A stretch of DNA of 64,000 bases from Algoriphagus sediminis (GTDB taxonomy: Bacteria > Bacteroidota > Bacteroidia > Cytophagales > Cyclobacteriaceae), in the NCBI RefSeq assembly GCF_030403435.1, contig NZ_JAUEPH010000004.1, forward strand, positions 434,001 to 498,000. The letters are read 5' to 3'. The position numbers were made by a program, and so were the translations under genes. This document shows positions 8,173-17,328 of the stretch, in pieces. The notes beneath the pieces were generated by a model, which saw nothing but the letters and a program-made list of their open reading frames with translations, was not told where the DNA came from and made no database searches. Positions within the stretch are counted from its first letter, which is position 1. Every line of letters begins with the position of its first letter.

Positions 8173-9053
8173 AATCTGGGATCAAAATTTCCTATTACTG
8201 ACCTTGGCTTCCAGCCAAAATCTTTTTCAGCTTTGGCACAAGAAAATGTCAAAGAAGTTTGAAGCTTTTCCACCCTGTAGGAGTTCAGAGGAAAAGATTT
8301 AAAAGTATCCCCGATTTTGGCGGCAAAGTTCAAGAACCCTTGAGGAAAGCCTTTAACTTTACGATTAAAGCAGGAAGCAAGGTAGGTATCAAATTCAGCC
8401 ATTGAGGGATTTTGACCATCAGTTAGATTGTAAACCCCTTCCATATTTTCGCAATCTCCAACCAAACCTGCCACATCCTCCGCCAGAACCATGGATTTCC
8501 TTGCATTACCATCTCCCAAACGGAAATAGAAGCCATTTTTAATTGCTTTGACCATAGCTCCAAGGTTTCCCGGTGCATTCGGACCTACCACTAATGGAAG
8601 CCTGAGAATGAGAACATTAACCTGATTCTTTATACCCCAGTCTTGAACCAGTTTTTCTGCTTCAATTTTACTTCGGGCATATGGTGTATCCCCCTTTAAT
8701 TCCTCCGTTTCTTTAATCAATCGTCCTTCATCAAGACCATAAACAGCAACAGTACTTATAAACACAAATGACTTTGGAAGCACTTTAATCCCTTTCAAAA
8801 GGTTTTTTGTTCCTGTGACATTTACTCTAAAAAATTCAGCTTTTTCATTTTCTGTTTTAGGGACAATATGGGCTTTTCCTGCCACATGAATAATTACATC
8901 CACTGGGGGCAAAATAGGCTCCTCCATGGATAAATCAGCAATAATCCCATTCGTAATACTTCTTCCCAAGGTCACCACATCATGGTTCTGCCTCAGGGAG
9001 TCCTTTAAAATTCCTCCCAGAAAACCAGATCCTCCCGTTAGAAGATATTTCAA
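8169..9053 (-). CDS. NAD-dependent epimerase/reductase, extended SDR (294 aa)
   Basis: The Rossmann motif GGSGFLG is at residues 7-13 and the catalytic Tyr-x3-Lys is seen in YARSKIEAEK near 130-139, with a Ser-Thr pair upstream (FISTVAVYG). It is an extended short-chain dehydrogenase acting on nucleotide sugars. In many loci a gene of this size sits beside a WbuB-type transferase and a WbpL-type initiating transferase, and reduces a 4-keto-6-deoxy UDP-HexNAc to UDP-FucNAc or UDP-QuiNAc (WbpV-like). The gene order here fits that, but no 4,6-dehydratase lies in the window, so the precursor would come from elsewhere. The start is TTG at 9053 (TTGA overlap), required because the NAD motif begins at residue 7. 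Confidence 0.8.
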   Translation of the reverse strand: MKYLLTGGSGFLGGILKDSLRQNHDVVTLGRSITNGIIADLSMEEPILPPVDVIIHVAGKAHIVPKTENEKAEFFRVNVTGTKNLLKGIKVLPKSFVFISTVAVYGLDEGRLIKETEELKGDTPYARSKIEAEKLVQDWGIKNQVNVLILRLPLVVGPNAPGNLGAMVKAIKNGFYFRLGDGNARKSMVLAEDVAGLVGDCENMEGVYNLTDGQNPSMAEFDTYLASCFNRKVKGFPQGFLNFAAKIGDTFKSFPLNSYRVEKLQTSLTFSCAKAEKDFGWKPRSVIGNFDPRL

Positions 9054-10243
9054 TCCACCACCTCCTCGATTGCTTTGATCATTTTTTCAGCCAGGTAATC
9101 CTTATCAAATTCTTTTGCCGCGATTCCCTTTGCCCTGATACCCATTTCACTTAATTCTTCCCCTTTTTGATCTAGCTCCATTAATTTATTTGCCAGTGCC
9201 TCGGGATCATTCGGATCTAAAGTATATCCAAGTTTCCGCTGCTCTAGAAAGTCCTTCATCCATCCATTCGTATTTTGAATCACAGGCACGCCAGCAGCCA
9301 GAGATTCAAAGAATTTATTCGGTGAAGAGGTGTCCAAAACTGGAGTTCCTTTTAAAGGGACAAGAGAAACCATAGCATTCTGAACATAAGAGACAAGATC
9401 TTCTTTTGGCATCAAGCCCCAAACCTTCAATGTCTTAAGGCCAGAGTCTTTAATCTCTTTTTCAATTAATTCCCGCTGTTGACCTTCACCAATAATCAAA
9501 ATGTCGATATCTGAGTTTTTTTTCTGCAAAATCTTAGCGGCTTCTAGAAGCCAAAGTGAATTATTCACCACGCCAATATTACCAGTGTAAATGGCATACT
9601 TTTTTGGTCTCAGCCCATCCTTTTCTTTGAATTCGCGAGGCTGGGAAAATAGTGAGATATTGGCTGCATTGGTTACACTGATAGCATTCACATTAGGAAA
9701 TCGTGCATTGATATTATTTCTCATTCCTGGACTTAAACCCACCACAAGAGAAGAAGCTTTATAGCATCTGCTTTCCAGAGCATAAGCCATTTTTTTAACT
9801 GTTGAATTTTTAATTAACCCCAGCTCAATGGCACCTTCAGGCCAGAGATCTCTAGCTTCAAACACCATCTTTTTCCCTCTGAGATATCGTGCTACCAAAC
9901 CGGGAACACCTACTGTAATTGGACCTGAAGAAGCGATAACTACATCAGCTTTTGCCGTCAGGGCATACCAAATAGAAGCAAAAGCATAGGACGCAAAGGT
10001 AAGTAAGCGTTTATGAATTGGTTGCTTATTATCAATCCTGACATTAATGACTGTCACATCTACCCCGTCAAAATTCTGATGCTCAATAAACTTTTTGGCT
10101 TTTAAATCGGATTTTGAATAAATCGAAGAAACCACCTGAACCTCGTGTCCCCTTTTGACCCATTCCTGGGCAAACTCATGAACTCTGGTCCCCCAAGATC
10201 CTTTGGGCGTGGAATAATACTGATAGAAATAAAGAATTTTCAC
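9050..10243 (-). CDS. WbuB-like glycosyltransferase, GT4 family (397 aa)
   Basis: The N-terminus MKILYFYQYYSTPKGSWGTR and the segment VFEARDLWPEGAIELG are characteristic of the WbuB/WcaI-like GT4 subfamily, which often adds an N-acetylated 6-deoxyhexosamine such as L-FucNAc. The C-terminal half has YTGNIGVVNNS, IIGEGQQRELIE and PVLDTSSPNKFFESLAAGVPVI, giving the donor-binding site with Lys replacing the usual Glu region. It begins with GTG at 10243 and overlaps the reductase gene by 4 bases. That pairing supports a shared 6-deoxy-HexNAc step, which is an inference. Confidence 0.85.
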   Translation of the reverse strand: MKILYFYQYYSTPKGSWGTRVHEFAQEWVKRGHEVQVVSSIYSKSDLKAKKFIEHQNFDGVDVTVINVRIDNKQPIHKRLLTFASYAFASIWYALTAKADVVIASSGPITVGVPGLVARYLRGKKMVFEARDLWPEGAIELGLIKNSTVKKMAYALESRCYKASSLVVGLSPGMRNNINARFPNVNAISVTNAANISLFSQPREFKEKDGLRPKKYAIYTGNIGVVNNSLWLLEAAKILQKKNSDIDILIIGEGQQRELIEKEIKDSGLKTLKVWGLMPKEDLVSYVQNAMVSLVPLKGTPVLDTSSPNKFFESLAAGVPVIQNTNGWMKDFLEQRKLGYTLDPNDPEALANKLMELDQKGEELSEMGIRAKGIAAKEFDKDYLAEKMIKAIEEVVD

Positions 10244-10249
10244 TTTGGC

Positions 10250-11875
10250 CTAAGAGATTTTTCGACTTGGTCCGGGAGCATTCACCAGCTTCACCTTACC
10301 GTTTTCACTTCTATACTCGACCTTCTCCAATTTTTTGTAAAATCCTACCATTTCAGCTATGGTGGGATTCCAGACTTCCTTATTTGAGATCAATTGGCCT
10401 AGTCGCTCGAAGCCCTGAACTGCAACCTCATTTTGTTTTCCAGAATCGTCTAAAAACAATCTTCCTGCGTGATTTGAGCTGGTATAAGCAAAATAGGTAT
10501 GAGCGATAAGTACTCCTTTTTCTCGTTTTAGCTTCTCAAGAGAATATTCGCTCAAGGCAGTTTCAAAGTTTTTGACCGAGGCAGTTTGAAAGGAATAAAC
10601 TTCAGTGTCCTTTTGATGGGGCGATTTGAAAATAATGGGTGTGAATCGATTAAAATGAAATGGCTTTGTCCTTCTTAAAAAATTTTGACTGATCACTTCA
10701 GGGTTTACTGCATGCTTCAATGTTTTTAGAAAATTTCGGGTGAGGGCAGGAAAAGCCTTAGCCTTTTCAGTCCTGAATTGATGGATGGAGGTATTCAGAT
10801 GTTTTACCGCGAAATCCAATTCTTCAGACGTCCCATAGCTCAACCAAGCCTTAAAAAGACGTGAGGAATCCTCATGCAACCCTTCCTTTTCATGAATTTC
10901 CTTGCTCTTCCATAGAGCTGCAATTGAACTGTCATAAGTGGACAATTGATTATTACAAAAGGCTGTAGCTTCGAATGAATCCACATAATTCCAAACCTGC
11001 TGAATTCCTTTTTTATTTTGATGAGTAAACCAAGCAGCCAACTCATTAGGCTCTCTTTGGCTGGCATTATAGCTCAGGAAACCGTGATCGATGTAAGTTT
11101 GTATAGGCTCAAAATCAGCCGGACTTTGATAGTAGTTAAAATGCTTCTGACTTTCCTTGCCCTCTGATTTGCTAAAGGCGTGATAAGCCAGTTCGTGGCC
11201 ATCATCTTCCCAAAGTTTCAATTCTTCCTTGATTCCTACATTTTCAAAAGATGCATGAAATGGACGGTCGCTCTGGTCGTAAAGAAAAATTCCTTTGGTG
11301 GTTCGAATACCTGTATTTGAGAAAATCAACCTTTGTTTGGTCAGCAAATCAGGAGTATCAAAATCACAATGATCCGTGAAGCAAACAGTTGGAACAAAAC
11401 CTATTGGAGTTCTTGCCCATTCTTCAATTTCATCCTTTGTAAATAGAAATTGGAGTTTAAAAGAATTTCCCTCGTAAAAATCATACTCAAAATGCCAAAC
11501 CCTGTGGTCGGTCCTATCATAAGTAAAACTTGGGGCTAAATCCGGATGAACTACATACCATCTTAGCAAACTCTTCTTGGGATCAATTTCCCAGGATCCA
11601 GAATTAGTTGCGGACACAGCTTTTACTTCATCCTTCCATCTGATGATTTTTGGGGAATAAGAGGATAGCATCAGCTTATCATCCAAAATCTCCTCCCATT
11701 CATACGATACATTCCTATAATGAGAAGGCGATTGAATGAATGTAAAATCAATATATAACTCACTGATAACAATGTCTTTAGAAAAAATTATTTCAGTAGT
11801 ACTTGAATTATCAATAGACTTATTTTTCAACTGAAAATTTTCCTCCATGTTAAGAGTTTTACCATCTCTTTTCAC
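10250..11875 (-). CDS. Divergent polysaccharide-deacetylase-like protein (about 541 aa)
   Basis: No family is obvious over the full length. The middle holds a stretch like the NodB/CE4 deacetylase fold: PTVCFTDHCDFDT corresponds to the motif-1 aspartates, and about 65 residues later DDGHELAYHAFSKS corresponds to motif 2 (His-x3-His region), with the final His replaced by Ser. The N-terminal ~130 residues look like a beta-sandwich (IVISELYIDFTFI), and the C-terminal ~200 residues are helical. It could remove an acetyl group from a lipid-linked sugar or be an inactive relative. The frame is open to a TTG at 11908. I prefer GTG 11875 because GGAG lies six bases upstream; ATG 11848 is the alternative. 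A GNAT gene precedes it. Confidence 0.6.
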   Translation of the reverse strand: MKRDGKTLNMEENFQLKNKSIDNSSTTEIIFSKDIVISELYIDFTFIQSPSHYRNVSYEWEEILDDKLMLSSYSPKIIRWKDEVKAVSATNSGSWEIDPKKSLLRWYVVHPDLAPSFTYDRTDHRVWHFEYDFYEGNSFKLQFLFTKDEIEEWARTPIGFVPTVCFTDHCDFDTPDLLTKQRLIFSNTGIRTTKGIFLYDQSDRPFHASFENVGIKEELKLWEDDGHELAYHAFSKSEGKESQKHFNYYQSPADFEPIQTYIDHGFLSYNASQREPNELAAWFTHQNKKGIQQVWNYVDSFEATAFCNNQLSTYDSSIAALWKSKEIHEKEGLHEDSSRLFKAWLSYGTSEELDFAVKHLNTSIHQFRTEKAKAFPALTRNFLKTLKHAVNPEVISQNFLRRTKPFHFNRFTPIIFKSPHQKDTEVYSFQTASVKNFETALSEYSLEKLKREKGVLIAHTYFAYTSSNHAGRLFLDDSGKQNEVAVQGFERLGQLISNKEVWNPTIAEMVGFYKKLEKVEYRSENGKVKLVNAPGPSRKIS

Positions 11876-11891
11876 AACCAACTCCTTGAAT

Positions 11892-12347
11892 TCAATCAAA
11901 CCTTTCAATTTCTTTATTCAAGTAGATTGGTCCAATTTTTAGGCATTTGATCCGGGCATCCTTTTTTGCTCCAGACTTTTCAATCCCGCGAATTGAAGCC
12001 ATATTATTGGGAGCAACCAAAATAAAAATCTCAGCTTCATTCTGGAATTTTGTATAAAGGTATCGGAGCATTTTTGGGTACAAACTCTTTCCTCGATACT
12101 CCTCGGGAGTTTCACAATCACCGATGCATAGGATTGGGGTCTTATATCCAAAACTTTTCAGAATTCTACTTCCCCTAAAAATTTTGCTTTTATGTGCCTG
12201 CTTTCCCTTATCCTCAAAAACAAATACATCTTTGGCTTTCTCTGTAACTGGGAAGGGTAGAATTGCACTTTCAGGGTTTAGACTTTCTGGTACCTTGAAA
12301 ACCAAAAGATCAACTTGATAGGGTCTAATTTTGGATAGTAAACTCAA
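11892..12347 (-). CDS. GNAT-type N-acyltransferase-like protein (151 aa)
   Basis: This short protein carries the two GNAT core signatures. The first is an acyl-CoA-binding loop and helix, TPEEYRGKSLYPKMLRYLY, near residues 81-99. The second is the strand-helix VAPNNMASIRGIEKSGAKK near 111-129, the Asn-x2-Ser motif. Lengths and order match the compact GNAT fold. In a polysaccharide locus it probably acylates an amino group of a sugar precursor. The start is TTG at 12347, eight bases after the upstream stop. It lies between a PaaK-like ligase and a deacetylase-like gene, which together look like an acyl-modification set. Confidence 0.7.
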   Translation of the reverse strand: MSLLSKIRPYQVDLLVFKVPESLNPESAILPFPVTEKAKDVFVFEDKGKQAHKSKIFRGSRILKSFGYKTPILCIGDCETPEEYRGKSLYPKMLRYLYTKFQNEAEIFILVAPNNMASIRGIEKSGAKKDARIKCLKIGPIYLNKEIERFD

Positions 12348-12354
12348 AATTGAA

Positions 12355-13671
12355 TCAATTTAGACGGCTTTCAATCAACTGGAATTTCCCTGTTTTGGCC
12401 TTGGAAATTTTGGGAACCTGAGTGAATTTGATATTCAGCTTTTCCTCAAGTACCCTTTCATATTCTGAGGATATTTTCTCTTCATATCTAGAGTCCAATT
12501 TTATTCCTGAAACTAATTCGATTTCTAATTCGCTTTCGGAATGCTGGATTACCTTGTATTGATCTATCTCCTCAAATTTCTTCATCAAACGGACCACCGT
12601 CTGAACTGTAATATATTTTCCTCTGGGTGTTTTAATAAACTCAGTGATTCTTCCTACTATTTCACCTAAAACAGGTAATTGGAGTCCACAGGAACAGGTC
12701 TGATCCGAAGCTTTGACCGCTAGGTCTCCAATCTCATATCTAATCAGCGGTAAAGTGAAATTATCCAGCCCAGTTAATACAACCCTTCCCATTTCTCCGG
12801 GTTTCACCTCATTTCCCTGCTCATCCAAAATCTCCAAAACCAAATGAGGGCTCATAATATGATACGTTCCTTTCCGGCATTGTGAGGCAATTAAGAACCC
12901 CTCAGATGCCCCATAAGTATCATAAATTGGCGATTGAAAGGCGGTGTCTATCTCTTTCCGGAAGTTAGGAAGGAGCTTCTCTCCTATGGAAATAATCGAG
13001 TCAAATTTCACCCCTTTGATATTGTATTTATTGGCCACTTTGGCAAAAAGAAAAATACTCGAAGCATAACCCACAAAATGCTGTCTGGGATGCTCAAGCA
13101 ATAGTTCCAATTCCTCCTTAATCTGATTTTCATCGTGGCTAACAGCGTCGATATATCGAGTATTTAAAAGATAATCCTTAAGCTTTTTTTCGGCGCTTCG
13201 CTTCATGTTTACCCCAGTTTGCAACACAGAATTTCCAAACTTATAGCCGGCCCATTCCCACCAAATTATTTGAAGTGCACGATTACTGGATAGCTCTTCG
13301 GAATTAAAATAAACTTTGGAGGGTGCCCCTGTACTTCCTGATGAAGTAATAGAGGTAAGACCTTTGGTTTGATCGGTCGTCAGGAATTCATCTACTCGTT
13401 CCTTAAGCGTCTGTTTAGGTAAAATTGGAAAATTTTTCAGGGTTTTGAAGGGATCCTGATCTAGTGGAATGCTAAAGGACTTATAGAATGGAGAGTTTTC
13501 AGAGGCATGTGAGAGCATTTTTCTAAGTTTTTCCTTTTGAATCTCCTTGAGTTCAGTGGAATCCTTTTTGAATACTTCTCTCCAGCTTCTTATTTTTTTT
13601 ACAAAACTAGTTCCTAAAGCAAGGTCCCCCAGGGACAAAATAAACTCTATCTGTTTGGAATTCAGAGCCAA
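12355..13671 (-). CDS. PaaK/CapK-like adenylate-forming enzyme (438 aa)
   Basis: Member of the AMP-forming ligase superfamily related to phenylacetate-CoA ligase and capsule protein CapK. The P-loop is TSSGSTGAPSKVYF near residues 105-120, the second motif is DTYGASEGFL near 250-260 and the third is RYEIGDLAV near 310-318, followed by CSCG, a Cys pair seen in PaaK relatives. The family activates a carboxylic acid as acyl-AMP and usually passes it to CoA. Here it could prepare an acyl or amino-acyl group for sugar decoration by the neighbouring GNAT. The start is TTG at 13671; the only in-frame codons upstream are six after the preceding stop and none is ATG. Confidence 0.85.
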   Translation of the reverse strand: MALNSKQIEFILSLGDLALGTSFVKKIRSWREVFKKDSTELKEIQKEKLRKMLSHASENSPFYKSFSIPLDQDPFKTLKNFPILPKQTLKERVDEFLTTDQTKGLTSITSSGSTGAPSKVYFNSEELSSNRALQIIWWEWAGYKFGNSVLQTGVNMKRSAEKKLKDYLLNTRYIDAVSHDENQIKEELELLLEHPRQHFVGYASSIFLFAKVANKYNIKGVKFDSIISIGEKLLPNFRKEIDTAFQSPIYDTYGASEGFLIASQCRKGTYHIMSPHLVLEILDEQGNEVKPGEMGRVVLTGLDNFTLPLIRYEIGDLAVKASDQTCSCGLQLPVLGEIVGRITEFIKTPRGKYITVQTVVRLMKKFEEIDQYKVIQHSESELEIELVSGIKLDSRYEEKISSEYERVLEEKLNIKFTQVPKISKAKTGKFQLIESRLN

Positions 13672-13689
13672 GAAAAACTTTGGGGAGAT

Positions 13690-15102
13690 TTAGGAAGCAA
13701 TAGGTTCTAAAGCCTTTAAACTGTGTTTCTTACGCACCTTGGGTTTAGGCTTTTTCGAAGTTTTTACAGCAAGCAAGCTCAAACCCAACAATGATGGAGT
13801 AACATACGTACGCATGGCCGCATGAAAGGTGGTATACATAGCGACGATATACAGGGCAATGAGGATTCCTTTGATAAGTGGGTTTGACTGCCCTCTAAAC
13901 AACTTAACTCCTAACCAAGAAAGGATTACAAAATAGATTAAGCCAAGGAAGCCACTTTCTGCCAGAAGTCGACTTAGTTCTACGTGGGCTATTGTTCCAG
14001 TGAGACTCTCTCTTAGGAATCTGGAGGCGCCCGCACCCACTCCAAAAACAAAATGATCTAACCAGAGATTGACATCTCCCATGAAAATATCAAAACGACC
14101 GGTACTTATGGTATTGAGAGTTTTGACTTTGGATCCTTGAATCGTACCCATTGTCTCCCCTTGATATCGAAGACTTAAAAGCCCATTTGTGATTTGATCT
14201 ACTACCACAAAGGATAATATTCCAACCAAAATCAAAGGAATCACATACTTACCGACATTAGGAAGGTGATATTTCCTTCTGACTAGAGGCGAAGCACGAC
14301 GTAAAAAGAAAAGAATAATCATGACTCCCAAAACAGCTCCAATCATACCTCCACGAGAGAAAGTGAGTAGACCCTGAAAGCTTAAGGCAAAAAGAATGGC
14401 AATATCCAAAATGAAGTTTCCGGAAAATGTTTGCCTGCTTATGATCAGGATAAAAACAAGTAGGGTCCCAAGCCCGAATAATGTAGAAACTTGATTTGAG
14501 CCAAAGCCCCCACTGAGATCCACGTTAGCTCCCAAAACAAACTCTACCTCCTCAAAGTCAGGGGTTTTTATGAATGTATAGCTTAATATCCCGAGGATAG
14601 GATAAACCATTAGCCGGACAACCTTCCCAAGTTCTTCACTTGAAAAATTCTGCTTATAAAAAAACCAGCAAACCAAAGCTACGTTCACCGCTCCAAGAAG
14701 ATTGAAAACTACATCCGAGCGTTGCACCTGTCCTGAAAGATCAATAAATAGGCTTGGCAGGAGGCACACCAGCATTACAATTCCGCTATAGCCTCTGGTT
14801 TTAAAGTTGAAAATCCCCCAGATAGCTCCCGCTGCCAAAAGATATTTCCCCAGTTCATAAGGAATAAACGGGGAAGTTCTAGCCATTCTTGAAAGCAACT
14901 CGAAGGAAACCAGATATAGTAAAAGGGAAATTAAAATGAATGGAGATTTATTCTTCTTCAGAACATGGCTGAGAGAAGATAAAATGACAAAATAAAACCA
15001 GGCTATCAAAACGTAAGGTGTAATGGTAGCAGTGAAACCCAAAATCAAATGGAGGATTATCCAGACGAGGGGGTATTTATTTTGGATCAAACTCTTAATC
15101 AT
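13690..15102 (-). CDS. O-antigen ligase/polymerase family membrane protein (Wzy/WaaL-like, 470 aa)
   Basis: About eleven transmembrane helices, with the large periplasmic loop typical of the Wzy_C/WaaL family between about residues 300 and 380. Family features are LTFSRGGMIGAVLGV near 245-260, an Arg-Gly motif that is usually conserved, and HFVFGVGAGASRFLRE near 350-365, followed by HVELSRLLAESGFLGL with the conserved His-Glu segment. Such enzymes polymerise or transfer undecaprenyl-linked repeat units in the periplasm. The basic C-terminal tail (KKPKPKVRKKH) would stay in the cytoplasm. A second, unrelated Wzy candidate lies at 37977-39179. Confidence 0.85.
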   Translation of the reverse strand: MIKSLIQNKYPLVWIILHLILGFTATITPYVLIAWFYFVILSSLSHVLKKNKSPFILISLLLYLVSFELLSRMARTSPFIPYELGKYLLAAGAIWGIFNFKTRGYSGIVMLVCLLPSLFIDLSGQVQRSDVVFNLLGAVNVALVCWFFYKQNFSSEELGKVVRLMVYPILGILSYTFIKTPDFEEVEFVLGANVDLSGGFGSNQVSTLFGLGTLLVFILIISRQTFSGNFILDIAILFALSFQGLLTFSRGGMIGAVLGVMIILFFLRRASPLVRRKYHLPNVGKYVIPLILVGILSFVVVDQITNGLLSLRYQGETMGTIQGSKVKTLNTISTGRFDIFMGDVNLWLDHFVFGVGAGASRFLRESLTGTIAHVELSRLLAESGFLGLIYFVILSWLGVKLFRGQSNPLIKGILIALYIVAMYTTFHAAMRTYVTPSLLGLSLLAVKTSKKPKPKVRKKHSLKALEPIAS

Positions 15103-16195
15103 GAGCTGGAACGGATTCTACTGGAATGTTTAACTGCTTCAAAATCTGATTGTAATCTTTGAAAAATTGCTCAAAGCCATAATGCTTTTCAACATGGACT
15201 TGGAATTCTTTAGCCTTCGTTTTTACAATTTCAGAATTTCCAATCATATCTCTCATTGCCTCTGCCAATTGAGCGGAACTCCCAGGATCAATCAAATAGC
15301 CGAATTCTCCATTAAGTAAAACCTTTGGGCATTGGCCAACCTTGGTGGAAATAACAGGTAAAGCAGCCAAACCATACTCCAAGAGGGCTACGGGTAACCC
15401 TTCCCGATCGGATGTTACTAAACCGGCATTGACTTCCGAAAGTAAAGCATCTACATTTTCCGAGGCGTCTTCTACCAAGATAAACTTCTCCAAACCTTCT
15501 TTCATCACCTTGGCCTTAACTTTTTCCTTCCAAGAACTATCTATAGCGGCACCAACCATCCTTACTTGAAAATCCAGCTTCTGATCAGATAAAATTTTTG
15601 CAGCCTCAATCAGCGTCATATGACCTTTCTCTGAGCGATAATTGGCCAGGTGGACAAAGGTAAATATTTCATTATCAGGAGTTTTTATAATAGATAGTTG
15701 AGGGAAATTCCCCAAATATCTGATGAGGTCTGCATCTTTCAATTTTTTATTAATCCAATGCTCCCTGGTTTTTTCATCAGCCGTAATAATGAAATCAATT
15801 TTACTAGACATAAGAGCCAACTCTTTCCTGGGGTTTGTTTTCAGCACCTCTTCAGAAATACCCAAATGATCATGCCAGATAAGTTTGAAATCGGAGTTCA
15901 AATATTTCAAAGCTACTGCCCAATAAATGGAAGTTCCATGCGCATGAATTACATCGGGTCTAAAAACAGCTACTACTTTCCTTAATTTCTGAAAAGCCCC
16001 AAAATCTAAAGTGCTTTTCTTACCCAGGAAAACCAGCCTATCTTGACTTTTCACCTGCTTGTTCAGTCCTCCATCTCGCCTACTTACAATCAGTTTATGA
16101 TCTACCCCTACCCCATCAAAAGCATTTGCTAGGTTTACAGCCATTCTTTCGGCACCACCTGGATTAAGCGTATCGATAATTTGGAGTATTTTCAA
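15095..16195 (-). CDS. Glycosyltransferase, GT4 family (366 aa)
   Basis: The N-terminus LQIIDTLNPGGAERMAVNLA is the classic GT4 acceptor-domain opening (GGAE). The C-terminal half has FVHLANYRSEKGHMTLIEA near residue 195, LVTSDREGLPVALLEYGLAALPVI near 275-298 (the Glu-x7-Glu donor-binding element) and GQCPKVL. The start is a TTG that overlaps the upstream TGA (TTGA), so it is translationally coupled to the neighbouring GT4 gene. The sugar is unknown. Confidence 0.87.
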   Translation of the reverse strand: MKILQIIDTLNPGGAERMAVNLANAFDGVGVDHKLIVSRRDGGLNKQVKSQDRLVFLGKKSTLDFGAFQKLRKVVAVFRPDVIHAHGTSIYWAVALKYLNSDFKLIWHDHLGISEEVLKTNPRKELALMSSKIDFIITADEKTREHWINKKLKDADLIRYLGNFPQLSIIKTPDNEIFTFVHLANYRSEKGHMTLIEAAKILSDQKLDFQVRMVGAAIDSSWKEKVKAKVMKEGLEKFILVEDASENVDALLSEVNAGLVTSDREGLPVALLEYGLAALPVISTKVGQCPKVLLNGEFGYLIDPGSSAQLAEAMRDMIGNSEIVKTKAKEFQVHVEKHYGFEQFFKDYNQILKQLNIPVESVPAHD

Positions 16196-17328
16196 TCTGC
16201 TGGGTTTAAGAGAAGTTTTTTGATCTCCGATTCAAATTTTTCAAGAGTGTAATCCCTTGACCATCCCATCGCTTTTGCTGCCTTTTCCTTATAAATTGAT
16301 GGATTTTCGATCAAATTTTCTAGCCTTTCAAAAATCTCATTTACATCTTCATTCACCAGTTCCCCTCTTTCTCCATTTCCCAACATTTGGGGGACACAAG
16401 AAACTCTGGTTGTAATGGGAAGGCAGGCCCAAAACATTGCTTCAGCCACAGCCTTTGGCCAGCCTTCACTTTTTGAGATGAAAATCAGAAAGTGGCTGTT
16501 TTTGTAGGCCATTTTTATCTCATCAGAAGGTCGATTCCCATGAAGTTTTATAAAACTCTGAAGGTTCTCATTCTCAATTACCTTCTTTAATTGATCACTG
16601 AGATTTCCTTCTCCGTATAAATCCAGTCTTGCATTGATCCTTTTTTCCCTTAGTTTTTTGCAAACCTCTACTGAGATTTGTGGTTGTTTTCCAGAATCCA
16701 AAGTCCCAACAAAAAGGAGGTTGATTTCTTTTCCTAATTCTATATTTCTTGGCTGGATGGATTCCTTTTCCTTTTCGGAATAACTAGCAGTGAAAAATGG
16801 TTTAATATTTTGAGATTCATTCGGCCAGTTTCCATAAACCAAAGCTGTCATTTTCTTACTCAGAGAGGTATTCCCAAGAATACTTTGTTGAATTTGATAG
16901 CTCTTTGGACGATAACTCCCCTTGTCCCAGTTACCGGCATATTTTGCTGTTTTTACTTTTGATGGGAAAAAAACCTGGGCCACACAGCCTACTAGCCCCA
17001 TATTTCCAGGACACCTGAGATGAATATGATCTGCCCATCTCATAGCCTTCATTGTATTTAAGATTATCCCGGGCAGAGTTAAAATGGTTTTTATCTTCCC
17101 GCTTGCTGATATGGTATCAAATGAACTTACTGGAAAAGGCTTTATACCCGCATGTTGAAAGGATAAGTCAATTGGGTTTGGCTTTGAAGTTTTTTCAAAA
17201 GGAGCCACTATCCCTATTTCCTCCACATACCTGCCCCATACATTCATCTCCTTAACATATGGCCCATAGGCAAAAACCTGATCACCCACCTCCTTATGAA
17301 CCACATGTCCTACAATCAAAAACTTCAT
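16192..17328 (-). CDS. Glycosyltransferase, GT4 family (378 aa)
   Basis: GT-B protein. The N-terminal domain is divergent (FLIVGHVVHKEVGDQVFAYG). The C-terminal domain is clear, with LLFVGTLDSGKQPQISVEV near 215-233, LDLYGEGNLSDQLKKV near 250-265 and FISKSEGWPKAVAEAMFWACLPI near 290-312, the donor-binding element. It overlaps both neighbours by 4 bases. It belongs to a run of three consecutive GT4 genes (15095-18470), which suggests sequential additions to one repeat unit. Confidence 0.83.
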   Translation of the reverse strand: MKFLIVGHVVHKEVGDQVFAYGPYVKEMNVWGRYVEEIGIVAPFEKTSKPNPIDLSFQHAGIKPFPVSSFDTISASGKIKTILTLPGIILNTMKAMRWADHIHLRCPGNMGLVGCVAQVFFPSKVKTAKYAGNWDKGSYRPKSYQIQQSILGNTSLSKKMTALVYGNWPNESQNIKPFFTASYSEKEKESIQPRNIELGKEINLLFVGTLDSGKQPQISVEVCKKLREKRINARLDLYGEGNLSDQLKKVIENENLQSFIKLHGNRPSDEIKMAYKNSHFLIFISKSEGWPKAVAEAMFWACLPITTRVSCVPQMLGNGERGELVNEDVNEIFERLENLIENPSIYKEKAAKAMGWSRDYTLEKFESEIKKLLLNPAD

